DNA of 5,115 nucleotides from Fischerella sp. (lineage in GTDB: Bacteria; Cyanobacteriota; Cyanobacteriia; Cyanobacteriales; Nostocaceae). The translations under genes were made by a program, and so were the position numbers. The stretch is from assembly GCA_026419705.1 (NCBI GenBank), contig JANZYY010000408.1, forward strand, positions 1 to 5,115, given 5' to 3'. This document shows, piece after piece, positions 1-4,349 of the stretch (position 1 is its first letter; the number at the start of each line of letters is the position of its first letter). The notes under the pieces are model-generated. The model had not been told where the DNA came from. It saw only the letters and a program-made list of their open reading frames with translations, and did no database searches.

Positions 1-1
1 G

Positions 2-33
2 TGTAGGGGAGTAAGAGTATAGGGGTGTAAGAA
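2..33. repeat. Degenerate 16-bp tandem duplication, G-rich
   Basis: Positions 2-17 and 18-33 are two adjacent 16-nt units that agree at 13 of 16 positions. Both carry the core TAGGGG followed by GTAAGA. It lies in noncoding DNA upstream of the first gene and may extend beyond the window. No function can be read from it; it resembles the low-complexity intergenic repeats common in filamentous cyanobacteria. Confidence 0.6.
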
Positions 34-80
34 GAGTCATATTTTTATTCACCCTGGTGTACGCAGTTCATAGAGGTTAC

Positions 81-108
81 TAACTACTAACTACTAACTA
101 CTAACCAC
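81..108. repeat. Heptamer tandem array (TAACTAC)3 + TAACCAC, STRR-like
   Basis: Three perfect copies of TAACTAC (81-87, 88-94, 95-101) are followed by the variant TAACCAC (102-108). The array ends 17 nt before the ATG of the 157-aa gene, so it is probably in its 5' untranslated region or promoter. The reverse complement of this unit (GTAGTTA, i.e. AGTTAGT in another phase) is the unit of the arrays at 2185-2240 and 4660-4687, so this is one repeat family in both orientations. Short tandem heptamers of this type are known from heterocystous cyanobacteria. A weak closing pair, GAGGT (73-77) with ACCTC (107-111), flanks the array. Confidence 0.9.
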
Positions 109-125
109 CTCCAAAAACCACAGAT

Positions 126-599
126 ATGACCCAAATTTCTAATATCCGCCAACTATTGACAGATGCCAAACTCGGACTACTACCACACCTAGATGAACGT
201 TTGCAAAGAACCAAAAAATCCTTTCAGGAACGCCACAAAAACTTAGAATTCCAGCCTTATGACTTGCTATTTAGCGATTGTAATACTCTCGCAGCTAACG
301 AACCAAGACCGCTCATTACCCAGTCGATTACTCTCAAATTGTCTATGACTGGAACTGCTAAGGATAAATTTGAACTTTTGCTACTTGCATCTGAATTACA
401 AAATACAGTAGATGCTGCTATTTTTGAATGGAGTAACCGTGAATGGCATCAACTTGAAAAACCTTTGAAGCGACCAATAACACAAATTACAGGTGGTTTA
501 GATTCCGAATTTTTGCAACATCCCGCAGAGTCTTGTCGCGTCACGATTTATCGAGAATTTGATTTAACTTATACTCTAATTTTTGAGAATAAAGAATAA
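126..599 (+). CDS. Hypothetical protein, 157 aa, unassigned
   Basis: This is an uninterrupted 157-codon frame from ATG at 126 to TAA at 597-599. I do not recognise the family. The N-terminal third (about residues 5-40) is charged and helix-prone, with several Arg/Lys/Glu residues. Residues 60-75 (ITQSITLKLSMTG) and 135-155 (SCRVTIYREFDLTYTLIFE) look like amphipathic beta strands. Residues 80-112 look like a helix-strand segment with a Trp-rich patch (EWSNREWHQLEKP). There is no signal peptide, membrane span or Cys/His metal motif, so a soluble cytoplasmic protein is likely. No clear Shine-Dalgarno precedes the ATG, which is common in cyanobacteria; no in-frame ATG closer to a better site is evident. 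The composition is ordinary coding and the frame is intact, so I believe it is a real gene. It stands alone, with no same-strand partner within 450 bp. Confidence 0.75.
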   Translation: MTQISNIRQLLTDAKLGLLPHLDERLQRTKKSFQERHKNLEFQPYDLLFSDCNTLAANEPRPLITQSITLKLSMTGTAKDKFELLLLASELQNTVDAAIFEWSNREWHQLEKPLKRPITQITGGLDSEFLQHPAESCRVTIYREFDLTYTLIFENKE

Positions 600-652
600 A
601 TATTTTATTATTTTTGATTGTATGTTTGTCTATGGTGATAATTAGTACCTGA

Positions 653-704
653 GTGCTTTGGCGTTTAAATAACTACCAAGACACTAAGGCACTAAGAGCA
701 AAGG
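653..704. repeat. Hairpin plus degenerate octamer repeat (xxCxAAG type)
   Basis: Positions 673-704 read as four octamers: CTACCAAG, ACACTAAG, GCACTAAG, AGCAAAGG. The first part pairs with the sequence before it: GTG..TTGG (653-661) is complementary to CCAA..CAC (676-684), 7 of 9 positions, with a 14-nt loop. The pattern resembles the dispersed 'gccaagacgccaagagc'-type intergenic repeat seen in Nostoc-type genomes; that comparison is from memory and is not verified. Confidence 0.45.
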
Positions 705-708
705 GTTC

Positions 709-741
709 TTGTACATGAAATAGACTGTACAAAATTTTTTT
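709..741 (+). terminator. Possible weak Rho-independent terminator
   Basis: A 7-bp stem, TTGTACA (709-715) with TGTACAA (726-732), has a 10-nt loop and is followed within 2 nt by seven consecutive T (735-741). The stem is AT-rich, so termination would be weak. It lies 110 bp after the stop of the 157-aa gene, which it could serve. The same symmetrical sequence could instead be a protein-binding operator (two GTAC half-sites). Confidence 0.3.
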
Positions 742-815
742 GCCGTCAAATTTATGATGTTTTACATCAACTACTCAACAAGAGTGTCGCAAGACCACCA
801 GCACTAATACCTTGA

Positions 816-956
816 CTAACAGTCGTGACCACAACTCCAGCTCATGCACACACAAACAAACGATTGCGACTTTTGTTAGAAAATCTTGCAGGTACAATTA
901 ATTACGAAACCTTAATTGGGCTTGATGACGTCAGCGACAATGCGATCGCGGCATAA
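816..956 (+). pseudogene. Short open frame or gene relic with coding-like C-terminus
   Basis: From 816 to the TAA at 954-956 one frame reads ...TNKRLRLLLENLAGT-INYETLIGLDDVSDNAIAA-stop. This has the amphipathic, acidic-ended look of a genuine protein C-terminus. The same frame is open upstream from 696 but is broken by TGA at 813-815. The only plausible start after that is GTG at 825, which gives 43 residues and has no Shine-Dalgarno. I read it either as the remains of a decayed gene or as a small protein. I do not recognise the sequence. The last codons contain a HIP1 site (942-949), which is frequent in both coding and noncoding DNA. Confidence 0.25.
942..949. repeat. HIP1 octamer GCGATCGC
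   Basis: This is a perfect palindrome GCGATCGC. HIP1 is the highly iterated palindrome of many cyanobacterial genomes. Further copies in this window are at 1642-1649, inside ndhN, and at 4140-4147, inside rplD. It supports the cyanobacterial assignment. Confidence 0.9.
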
Positions 957-1024
957 ATTCACTATCAATTCTGATTTACGTCTAATGTGAATTGTCTGAA
1001 CTTGTTTAGCTACACCATACATTC

Positions 1025-1063
1025 ATTTGTCATTTGACTAGTTACAACAGACAAAGGACAAAT
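1025..1063 (+). promoter_or_regulatory. Heptamer-derived hairpin covering the acetyltransferase Shine-Dalgarno
   Basis: Positions 1023-1064 are six heptamers (TCATTTG twice, ACTAGTT, ACAACAG, ACAAAGG, ACAAATT). The first two pair with the last two: 1025-1036 with 1052-1063, 11 of 12 positions. The only plausible ribosome-binding site of the next gene, AAAGGA at 1053-1058, is entirely inside the 3' arm. If the fold forms in the mRNA, it would limit initiation at ATG 1067. The pairing is visible in the sequence; regulation is inference. Confidence 0.5.
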
Positions 1064-1066
1064 TCA

Positions 1067-1540
1067 ATGCAAATCCGTCCCGCCACACCAGCTGATGTAA
1101 CTGCTGTTTTACCAATGGTTGCCAAGATTTGTGCATTACACGAATCTTGGGATGCGGCTAGATTTGGTATTCTTCCCGATCCAGAAAAACGTTATGAAAA
1201 GTGGTTGCAGCGTCTGGCTACCGATCGCCGCAGTGTATTTCTTGTCGCCGAGGATCAAGGACAACTGGTCGGGTTCTTAGCTGGGACGGTGGAGAAAGAA
1301 GTACCAATCTATCGTTTGCAGGAATACGCTGTTATTCACGATCTTTGGGTTGAGCCAGAATATCGCCAACATGGAATTGCACGACAAATGGTAATGCAAG
1401 CCATTGAACGCTTTCAACAAATGAAAGTTCGGCAAATTCGCCTGGATACAGCAGTGATAAATGAGGCGGCGCGGCGTTTGTTTGCATCGTGTGGATTTCG
1501 GACCAGCACTGTGGAAATGCTGATGGAAATTAGTGATTAG
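1067..1540 (+). CDS. GNAT-family N-acetyltransferase, 157 aa
   Basis: It is predicted to transfer an acetyl group from acetyl-CoA to an amine of an unknown substrate in the cytoplasm. The fold order fits GNAT. It begins with a strand at MQIRPATPAD (1-10), then a helix. Strand VFLVAEDQ-GQLVGFLAGTV (57-75) and strand 'YAVIHDLWVEPEYR' (87-100) lead into the acetyl-CoA pyrophosphate-binding motif A, R-Q-H-G-I-A at 100-105, matching Q/R-x-x-G-x-G/A. Motif B follows: NEAARRLFASCGF (132-144) is the usual 'N..A..LY...GF' element, with Phe in place of the common Tyr. The frame is open from a TTG at 1034. I prefer ATG 1067 because AAAGGA (1053-1058) is spaced 8 nt from it and the GNAT strand begins right there; the 11 extra residues would be translated repeat. 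The length is typical for the family. It is convergent with ndhN, with no functional link visible. The substrate cannot be inferred. Confidence 0.93.
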   Translation: MQIRPATPADVTAVLPMVAKICALHESWDAARFGILPDPEKRYEKWLQRLATDRRSVFLVAEDQGQLVGFLAGTVEKEVPIYRLQEYAVIHDLWVEPEYRQHGIARQMVMQAIERFQQMKVRQIRLDTAVINEAARRLFASCGFRTSTVEMLMEISD

Positions 1541-1591
1541 TCACTAGTCCTTGGTCACTAGTTACTAACAAATGACTAAGGACTAATGATA
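1536..1591. terminator. Heptamer-built hairpin between convergent genes, possible bidirectional terminator
   Basis: A run of eight heptamers in phase begins at the stop codon of the acetyltransferase gene (ATTAGTC, ACTAGTC, CTTGGTC, ACTAGTT, ACTAACA, AATGACT, AAGGACT, AATGATA). Positions 1541-1557 pair with 1573-1589: 17 positions with one mismatch and one G-T wobble. A smaller GTT/AAC pairing lies in the loop. It sits exactly between two convergent genes, so it could end both transcripts. It lacks a U tract on the plus strand. On the minus strand it would follow the ndhN stop at 1597. Confidence 0.55.
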
Positions 1592-1596
1592 AGGAA

Positions 1597-2073
1597 CTAG
1601 CTAGCTAACAGAGTTTTTTCTAGAGGTATCCAACGGAAAGCGCGATCGCCACCCCTTTCAATCACAACTTTGACCCTTGGTTCCAATTTGGGCAAATTCG
1701 CTAAATACTCAATTTCCTGATCGGAAAGAATATGCCCTTCAATAATCCACAGCACCAATCCTTTTGACTGAGGTGGTAAATGCTCTAGCTGATAGGTAAC
1801 AATTGGTGGTACATAGTAGACGTAACCTACTGCTGCCCCACTACTTGTGCTTTTTTTACCAAGATGGGGAGGTCTAACTCCATGAACTCCTGTGAGATAG
1901 GCTGCCAAATCCCCCAGTCCCCTAGCAGTGATATGGAGGGTAATATAGCCAGCTGCTCTCAATCGGCGTCTGTAGCGACCTTCAAAACCTCCTTCTAGAG
2001 GTACGTACACACCAAGAGCGCCATGTTTTTCCAGATCGCGAATTAAAGTGTTACCAGTGGTAATTAGTGCCAT
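1597..2073 (-). CDS. ndhN: NAD(P)H-quinone oxidoreductase subunit N (NDH-1 subunit N)
   Basis: NdhN is a small hydrophilic subunit of the cyanobacterial/plastid NDH-1 complex. That complex transfers electrons from reduced ferredoxin to plastoquinone in cyclic electron flow, respiration and CO2 uptake. NdhN has no counterpart in E. coli complex I and lies on the cytoplasmic arm near the membrane. I recognise the family from the N-terminus MALITTGNTLIRDLEKHGAL, the motif GVYVPLEGGFEGRY-RRRLRAAGY (about residues 21-43), the central GVRPPHLGKK (65-74) and YVYYVPPIV (84-92), and the C-terminal VVIERGGDRAFRWIPLE. Its 158 aa is the normal family length and no membrane span is seen. An AGGA (complement of 2083-2086) lies 9 nt before the ATG. 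It is transcribed divergently from the ribosomal operon and convergently with the acetyltransferase gene. A HIP1 site (1642-1649) lies near its 3' end. I saw no strong promoter upstream. Confidence 0.97.
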   Translation of the reverse strand: MALITTGNTLIRDLEKHGALGVYVPLEGGFEGRYRRRLRAAGYITLHITARGLGDLAAYLTGVHGVRPPHLGKKSTSSGAAVGYVYYVPPIVTYQLEHLPPQSKGLVLWIIEGHILSDQEIEYLANLPKLEPRVKVVIERGGDRAFRWIPLEKTLLAS

Positions 2074-2184
2074 AGATTTTTGTCCTATCCCACTTAGATG
2101 TCTCTATTATTTACCTTTTACCTTTACATTAAGTACACGATTAACTTATGGGCAAGATTAACTTCATCAACTCATTAGTCAAGA

Positions 2185-2240
2185 GTCATTAGTTATTGGT
2201 CATTTGTTGGTGGTTAGTGGTTAGTAGTTAGTAGTTTACT
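2185..2240. repeat. Heptamer array, eight units, consensus near GTTAGTR
   Basis: In-phase units run GTCATTA, GTTATTG, GTCATTT, GTTGGTG, GTTAGTG, GTTAGTA, GTTAGTA, GTTTACT. Units become more uniform toward the right end. Unlike most other arrays in this window it does not turn into its complement, so it cannot form the long hairpin by itself. It lies just upstream of the candidate promoter of the ribosomal operon. Two perfect CCCCATCT octamers plus one variant follow directly (2245-2268). Confidence 0.85.
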
Positions 2241-2244
2241 ATTC

Positions 2245-2268
2245 CCCCATCTCCCCATCTCCTCATCA
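2245..2268. repeat. Octamer repeat (CCCCATCT)2 + CCTCATCA
   Basis: There are perfect copies at 2245-2252 and 2253-2260 and a variant at 2261-2268. It is immediately downstream of the heptamer array and is a C-rich low-complexity repeat. No function is apparent. Confidence 0.75.
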
Positions 2269-2273
2269 ATTTG

Positions 2274-2303
2274 TAGACAAAAATAAATATTCCGATCTAT
2301 ACT
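2274..2303 (+). promoter_or_regulatory. Candidate sigma-70-type promoter for the ribosomal operon
   Basis: TAGACA at 2274-2279 (5 of 6 to TTGACA) is separated by 18 nt from TATACT at 2298-2303 (5 of 6 to TATAAT). Transcription would start near 2310 and give a leader of about 670 nt before rplC. A second perfect -10-like TATAAT lies at 2321-2326, but I see no good -35 at the right distance from it. No equally good promoter was seen closer to rplC. Confidence 0.4.
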
Positions 2304-2429
2304 GTTGGATTGTGACCAATTATAATGCCCTCTTATCTTCATTCATAGTTGTTTAAGCATCCAAAGCTAATAGCAAATTCCAAAGCGGATTAGCTAGCTA
2401 GAATGGACAAGAGATTGGTAAACTATAAA

Positions 2430-2960
2430 AGCCTTTAGGTCAACTTGACAGGGTAAAGCTCAAAAACCAAGCCAACCCTGACTAGAAAAGCAAGCTCACT
2501 CTTGTAGTGCTGAAACAACAGGCATACCTTAAACAACTATAGTTTAAGGTCGTTGGAGGGGTAGAAACTGAGCGGTAATGTTGGATTGTAGCATTGTGTA
2601 GCTCTCAGTTAAGGGATACTGGGCATTTTATTACAGCCTAAGTCCTACTACAAACAGGAAAGTGCCAAAGCAATAGCTTAGATAAAAGCATTGCTGCACA
2701 AAGTACAAAACTCCAAAGCCTTTGAATACAAAAGTCATTTCTTCCCAAGGGGAAGGATATTCCGCCTGTTTTGCTCGCAAGTGAGTGAAATTTAAAGTGG
2801 ATTCACCAAAAATTACAGGCACTTGGTGAAAATCCGGGGAAGTTGGAGCTGCTCTTACCTAGGTTGTTCCTGACTTCAGAGGTGCCGCTATTTTAGCGGC
2901 AAGATACTTTCAAAAGTATCAGCACCAGTGTCTGGGAGAATCCTAATTTCCCAAGAAAAA
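2430..2960 (+). ncRNA. Candidate structured leader or noncoding RNA upstream of rplC
   Basis: This stretch has no plausible gene but carries a series of stem-loops. They are CAGGGT/ACCCTG (2449-2454, 2475-2480); ACCTTAAAC/GTTTAAGGT (2526-2534, 2542-2550); AACTGAG/CTCAGTT (2566-2572, 2604-2610); and ACTGGGC/GCCTA(A)GT (2618-2624, 2636-2643). A compound 14-bp stem spans 2662-2699 with bulges. CTTCCC/GGGAAG follows at 2741-2755, and GGAT-TCACCAA/TTGGTGA-AA-ATCC at 2799-2835. The last two are GCCGCTA/TAGCGGC (2884-2900) and GATACTT/AAGTATC (2903-2920). The region ends at the rplC ribosome-binding site and has the same strand sense as rplC, so a 5' leader is the simplest reading; a separate RNA is possible. 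It matches no riboswitch, tmRNA, 6S or RNase P signature I know. The pairings are seen; transcription and function are inferred. Confidence 0.45.
2877..2953 (+). promoter_or_regulatory. Branched leader element with alternative pairing before the rplC start
   Basis: Two strong adjacent hairpins (2884-2900 with loop TTT, and 2903-2920 with loop TCAA) are enclosed by GGT/ACC (2881-2883, 2924-2926) and CAGA/TCTG (2877-2880, 2931-2934). Alternatively TGGGAGA (2933-2939) pairs with TTTCCCA (2947-2953). This hairpin uses 2933-2934, so it competes with the outer closing stem. The AAGGAGAG ribosome-binding site starts 14 nt later. The layout would suit control of L3 synthesis by a ribosomal protein, in the manner of known r-protein leaders. 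Which protein would bind is unknown. Confidence 0.4.
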
Positions 2961-2966
2961 AATAGA

Positions 2967-2974
2967 AAGGAGAG
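2967..2974 (+). promoter_or_regulatory. Shine-Dalgarno of rplC, fixing a GTG start
   Basis: AAGGAGAG lies 9 nt before GTG 2984. It supports the GTG rather than the next in-frame ATG (codon 12, 3017-3019), which would remove the conserved SVGILGTKLG start of L3. Confidence 0.8.
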
Positions 2975-2983
2975 CCAGTAACT

Positions 2984-3616
2984 GTGTCTGTAGGTATTCT
3001 CGGCACCAAGCTGGGCATGACCCAAATCTTTGACGATGCGGGAGTGGCCATCCCAATCACGGTCATTCAAGCAGGGCCATGCACCGTTACCCAAATTAAA
3101 ACAAAGCAGACCGACGGTTACTCCGCCATCCAAGTGGGCTATGGCGAAGTCAAGCCAAAGGCGCTGAACAAACCACTGTTAGGCCACCTAGCTAAATCAT
3201 CTGCCCCAGCATTGCGTCACTTAAAGGAATATCGCGTTGATAATTCTAGCGATTATTCCCTAGGTCAAGAGATTAAGGTGGATATTTTTAGTGCAGGTCA
3301 AACTGTAGATGTCATAGGTACAAGTATTGGTCGCGGTTTTGCCGGTAACCAGAAACGCCACCACTTCGGTCGCGGACCTATGTCGCACGGTTCCAAAAAC
3401 CACAGAGCGCCAGGTTCCATTGGTGCTGGTACCACTCCCGGTCGTGTCTATCCAGGTAAGCGAGCACCGGGTCGTTTGGGAGGTAGCCGCACAACAGTTC
3501 GTAAACTGACTGTAGTGCGTGTAGACGCAGAACGCAACTTGTTGCTCATCAAGGGCGCTGTTCCTGGGAAAGCAGGAGCCTTGGTGAATATTGTGCCTGC
3601 CAAAGTAGTTGGTTAG
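2984..3616 (+). CDS. rplC: 50S ribosomal protein L3
   Basis: L3 is one of the first proteins bound during 50S assembly. It contacts the 3' end of 23S rRNA and sends a long loop to the peptidyl-transferase centre. The 210-aa length is normal for bacteria. Recognisable parts are the N-terminus MSVGILGTKLGMTQIFDDAG (1-20), the family signature around VDVIGTSIGRGFAG (108-121), and the central loop (122-168). That loop includes HHFGRGPMSHGSKNH (126-140), RAPGSIGAGTTPGRVYPGKR (141-160) and APGRLGG (161-167). E. coli has GQNQ where this protein has GAGT (147-150), so the glutamine methylated by PrmB in E. coli is not conserved here (alignment by eye). It starts with GTG. It is the first gene of the operon; rpsJ is not in front of it, as is usual in cyanobacteria. 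A long structured leader precedes it and a heptamer hairpin follows it. Confidence 0.99.
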   Translation: MSVGILGTKLGMTQIFDDAGVAIPITVIQAGPCTVTQIKTKQTDGYSAIQVGYGEVKPKALNKPLLGHLAKSSAPALRHLKEYRVDNSSDYSLGQEIKVDIFSAGQTVDVIGTSIGRGFAGNQKRHHFGRGPMSHGSKNHRAPGSIGAGTTPGRVYPGKRAPGRLGGSRTTVRKLTVVRVDAERNLLLIKGAVPGKAGALVNIVPAKVVG

Positions 3617-3631
3617 TGATGAGTCACATTG

Positions 3632-3698
3632 GTTAGTTGTTGGTGGTTGATTGTTGGATGTCTTTACCAGACAACAAACAACAAACAACGAACAACGT
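3632..3698 (+). repeat. Inverted heptamer arrays forming a long hairpin between rplC and rplD
   Basis: The left arm consists of GTTAGTT, GTTGGTG, GTTGATT, GTTGGAT (3632-3659). The right arm consists of ACAACAA, ACAACAA, ACAACGA, ACAACGT (3671-3698). Ungapped pairing of 3636-3663 with 3669-3696 gives 22 pairs in 28 positions, closed by TGTCT/AGACA around a TTACC loop. It starts 16 nt after the rplC stop and ends 18 nt before the rplD ATG. It could attenuate transcription or protect mRNA ends. There is no U run after it, so it is not a classical terminator. Confidence 0.75.
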
Positions 3699-3716
3699 AA
3701 ATGAGGACACCGAGAG

Positions 3717-4349
3717 ATGTTTGAATGTGTAGTCAAAAATTGGCAGGGAGAGCAAGTCGGGCAAAAAAGTTTTGACTTGCGGGTTGCCAAGGAAAAAACA
3801 GCGGTTCATGTTGTGCATCGAGCCTTGGTGAGACAAATGACCAATGCTCGCCAAGGAACAGCCAGTACAAAAACCCGCTCCGAAGTTAGAGGAGGCGGTC
3901 GCAAACCTTGGCGGCAAAAAGGTACAGGTCGGGCGCGGGCTGGGTCGATTCGTTCACCATTGTGGCGTGGTGGTGGTGTGATCTTTGGACCAAAACCCAA
4001 ACAATATCATCTGAAGATGAACCGCAAAGAGCGGCGTTTGGCATTGCGGACAGCATTTGCTAGCCGCGTTAACGATTTGATTGTAGTAGAAGAATTTAGC
4101 GAACAGCTATCACGTCCCAAGACCAAAGAATTGGTGTCGGCGATCGCTCGCTGGGGTGTCGAACCAGATCAAAAAATACTGTTAATCTTGTCTGAAAAAA
4201 GCGACAACGTCTATTTGTCAGCCCGCAACATTGAAAATTTAAAGCTAATTGCCGCAGACCATTTAAACGTTTATGATTTGCTGCACGCTGACAAGATAGT
4301 TGTGACAGCATCAGCTCTAGAAAAAATTCAGGAGGTCTACAGTGACTAA
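3717..4349 (+). CDS. rplD: 50S ribosomal protein L4
   Basis: L4 binds domain I of 23S rRNA early in assembly, and its extended loop lines the peptide exit tunnel near the constriction with L22. In E. coli it also represses its own S10 operon; whether that holds in cyanobacteria is not established. The protein is 210 aa, normal length. The tunnel loop is clear at about residues 46-95: QGTASTKTRSEVRGGGRKPW, then RQKGTGRARAGSIRSPLWRG and GGVIFGPKPK. The conserved NRKERRLALRTAFASR follows at 102-117. The C-terminal part carries the usual KILLIL and DKIVVTASALEKI strands. The ATG at 3717 is preceded by GAGGA (3703-3707), 9 nt away. It is 100 bp after rplC across a heptamer hairpin and overlaps rplW by 8 bp. 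A HIP1 site lies at 4140-4147. Confidence 0.99.
   Translation: MFECVVKNWQGEQVGQKSFDLRVAKEKTAVHVVHRALVRQMTNARQGTASTKTRSEVRGGGRKPWRQKGTGRARAGSIRSPLWRGGGVIFGPKPKQYHLKMNRKERRLALRTAFASRVNDLIVVEEFSEQLSRPKTKELVSAIARWGVEPDQKILLILSEKSDNVYLSARNIENLKLIAADHLNVYDLLHADKIVVTASALEKIQEVYSD
4330..4336 (+). promoter_or_regulatory. Strong Shine-Dalgarno AGGAGGT of rplW inside rplD
   Basis: A near-ideal AGGAGGT lies 5 nt before GTG 4342, inside the last codons of rplD. Strong SDs are not common in this window, so this site decides the GTG start and suggests that L23 translation is coupled to L4 translation. Confidence 0.85.

Larger units (their letters stand above)
600..1066. other. Noncoding spacer between the 157-aa gene and the acetyltransferase gene
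   Basis: The spacer is about 470 bp and has no convincing full-length gene. It contains a small hairpin-forming repeat (653-704) and an inverted repeat followed by a T run (709-741). It also has the 6-bp hairpin TGATGT-TTT-ACATCA (755-769), a short open frame ending at 956, and a 7-bp inverted repeat CAATTAA/TTAATTG (895-901 and 912-918). A HIP1 octamer lies at 942-949 and a heptamer hairpin at 1025-1063. No promoter of convincing quality was found for the downstream gene. Confidence 0.7.

Noticed and set aside
81..108. CRISPR array
   Set aside because: The repeat units are 7 bp and directly abut without unique spacers; no cas genes are present. The same holds for the other heptamer arrays.
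1034..1066. TTG start extending the acetyltransferase by 11 residues
   Set aside because: The extension is translated heptamer repeat (LTSYNRQRTNS-like), has no Shine-Dalgarno of its own, and the GNAT fold begins at ATG 1067.
2321..2326. Perfect TATAAT as the main promoter of the ribosomal operon
   Set aside because: No -35-like sequence lies 15-19 bp upstream (2298-2303 is itself TATACT) and there is no extended -10 TG. Kept only as a possible second -10.
2445..2450. TTGACA as a -35 box
   Set aside because: The sequence 16-18 nt downstream (CAAGCC and neighbours) has no resemblance to a -10 element.
2631..2822. Minus-strand 63-aa open frame, hydrophobic C-terminal half
   Set aside because: It overlaps several stem-loops (2662-2699, 2741-2755, 2799-2822) and has no ribosome-binding site. 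Its composition is what AT-rich noncoding DNA yields.
2884..2920. Rho-independent terminator or attenuator
   Set aside because: The two hairpins are strong but no U tract follows; the downstream sequence is purine-rich.
2430..2960. Group II intron, IS200/605 guide RNA, RNase P, tmRNA or 6S RNA
   Set aside because: I saw no domain V-like hairpin, no transposase or TnpB remnant, and none of the conserved core sequences of these RNAs.
3327..3509. Plus-strand 60-aa frame inside rplC
   Set aside because: It is an alternate-frame reading of the conserved L3 loop; no start signals or similarity to a known protein.
3260..3790. Long minus-strand open frames opposite rplC, rplD, rplW and rplB
   Set aside because: They are antisense shadows of well-identified ribosomal genes, with Cys-, Thr- and Ser-rich low-complexity translations and no family resemblance.
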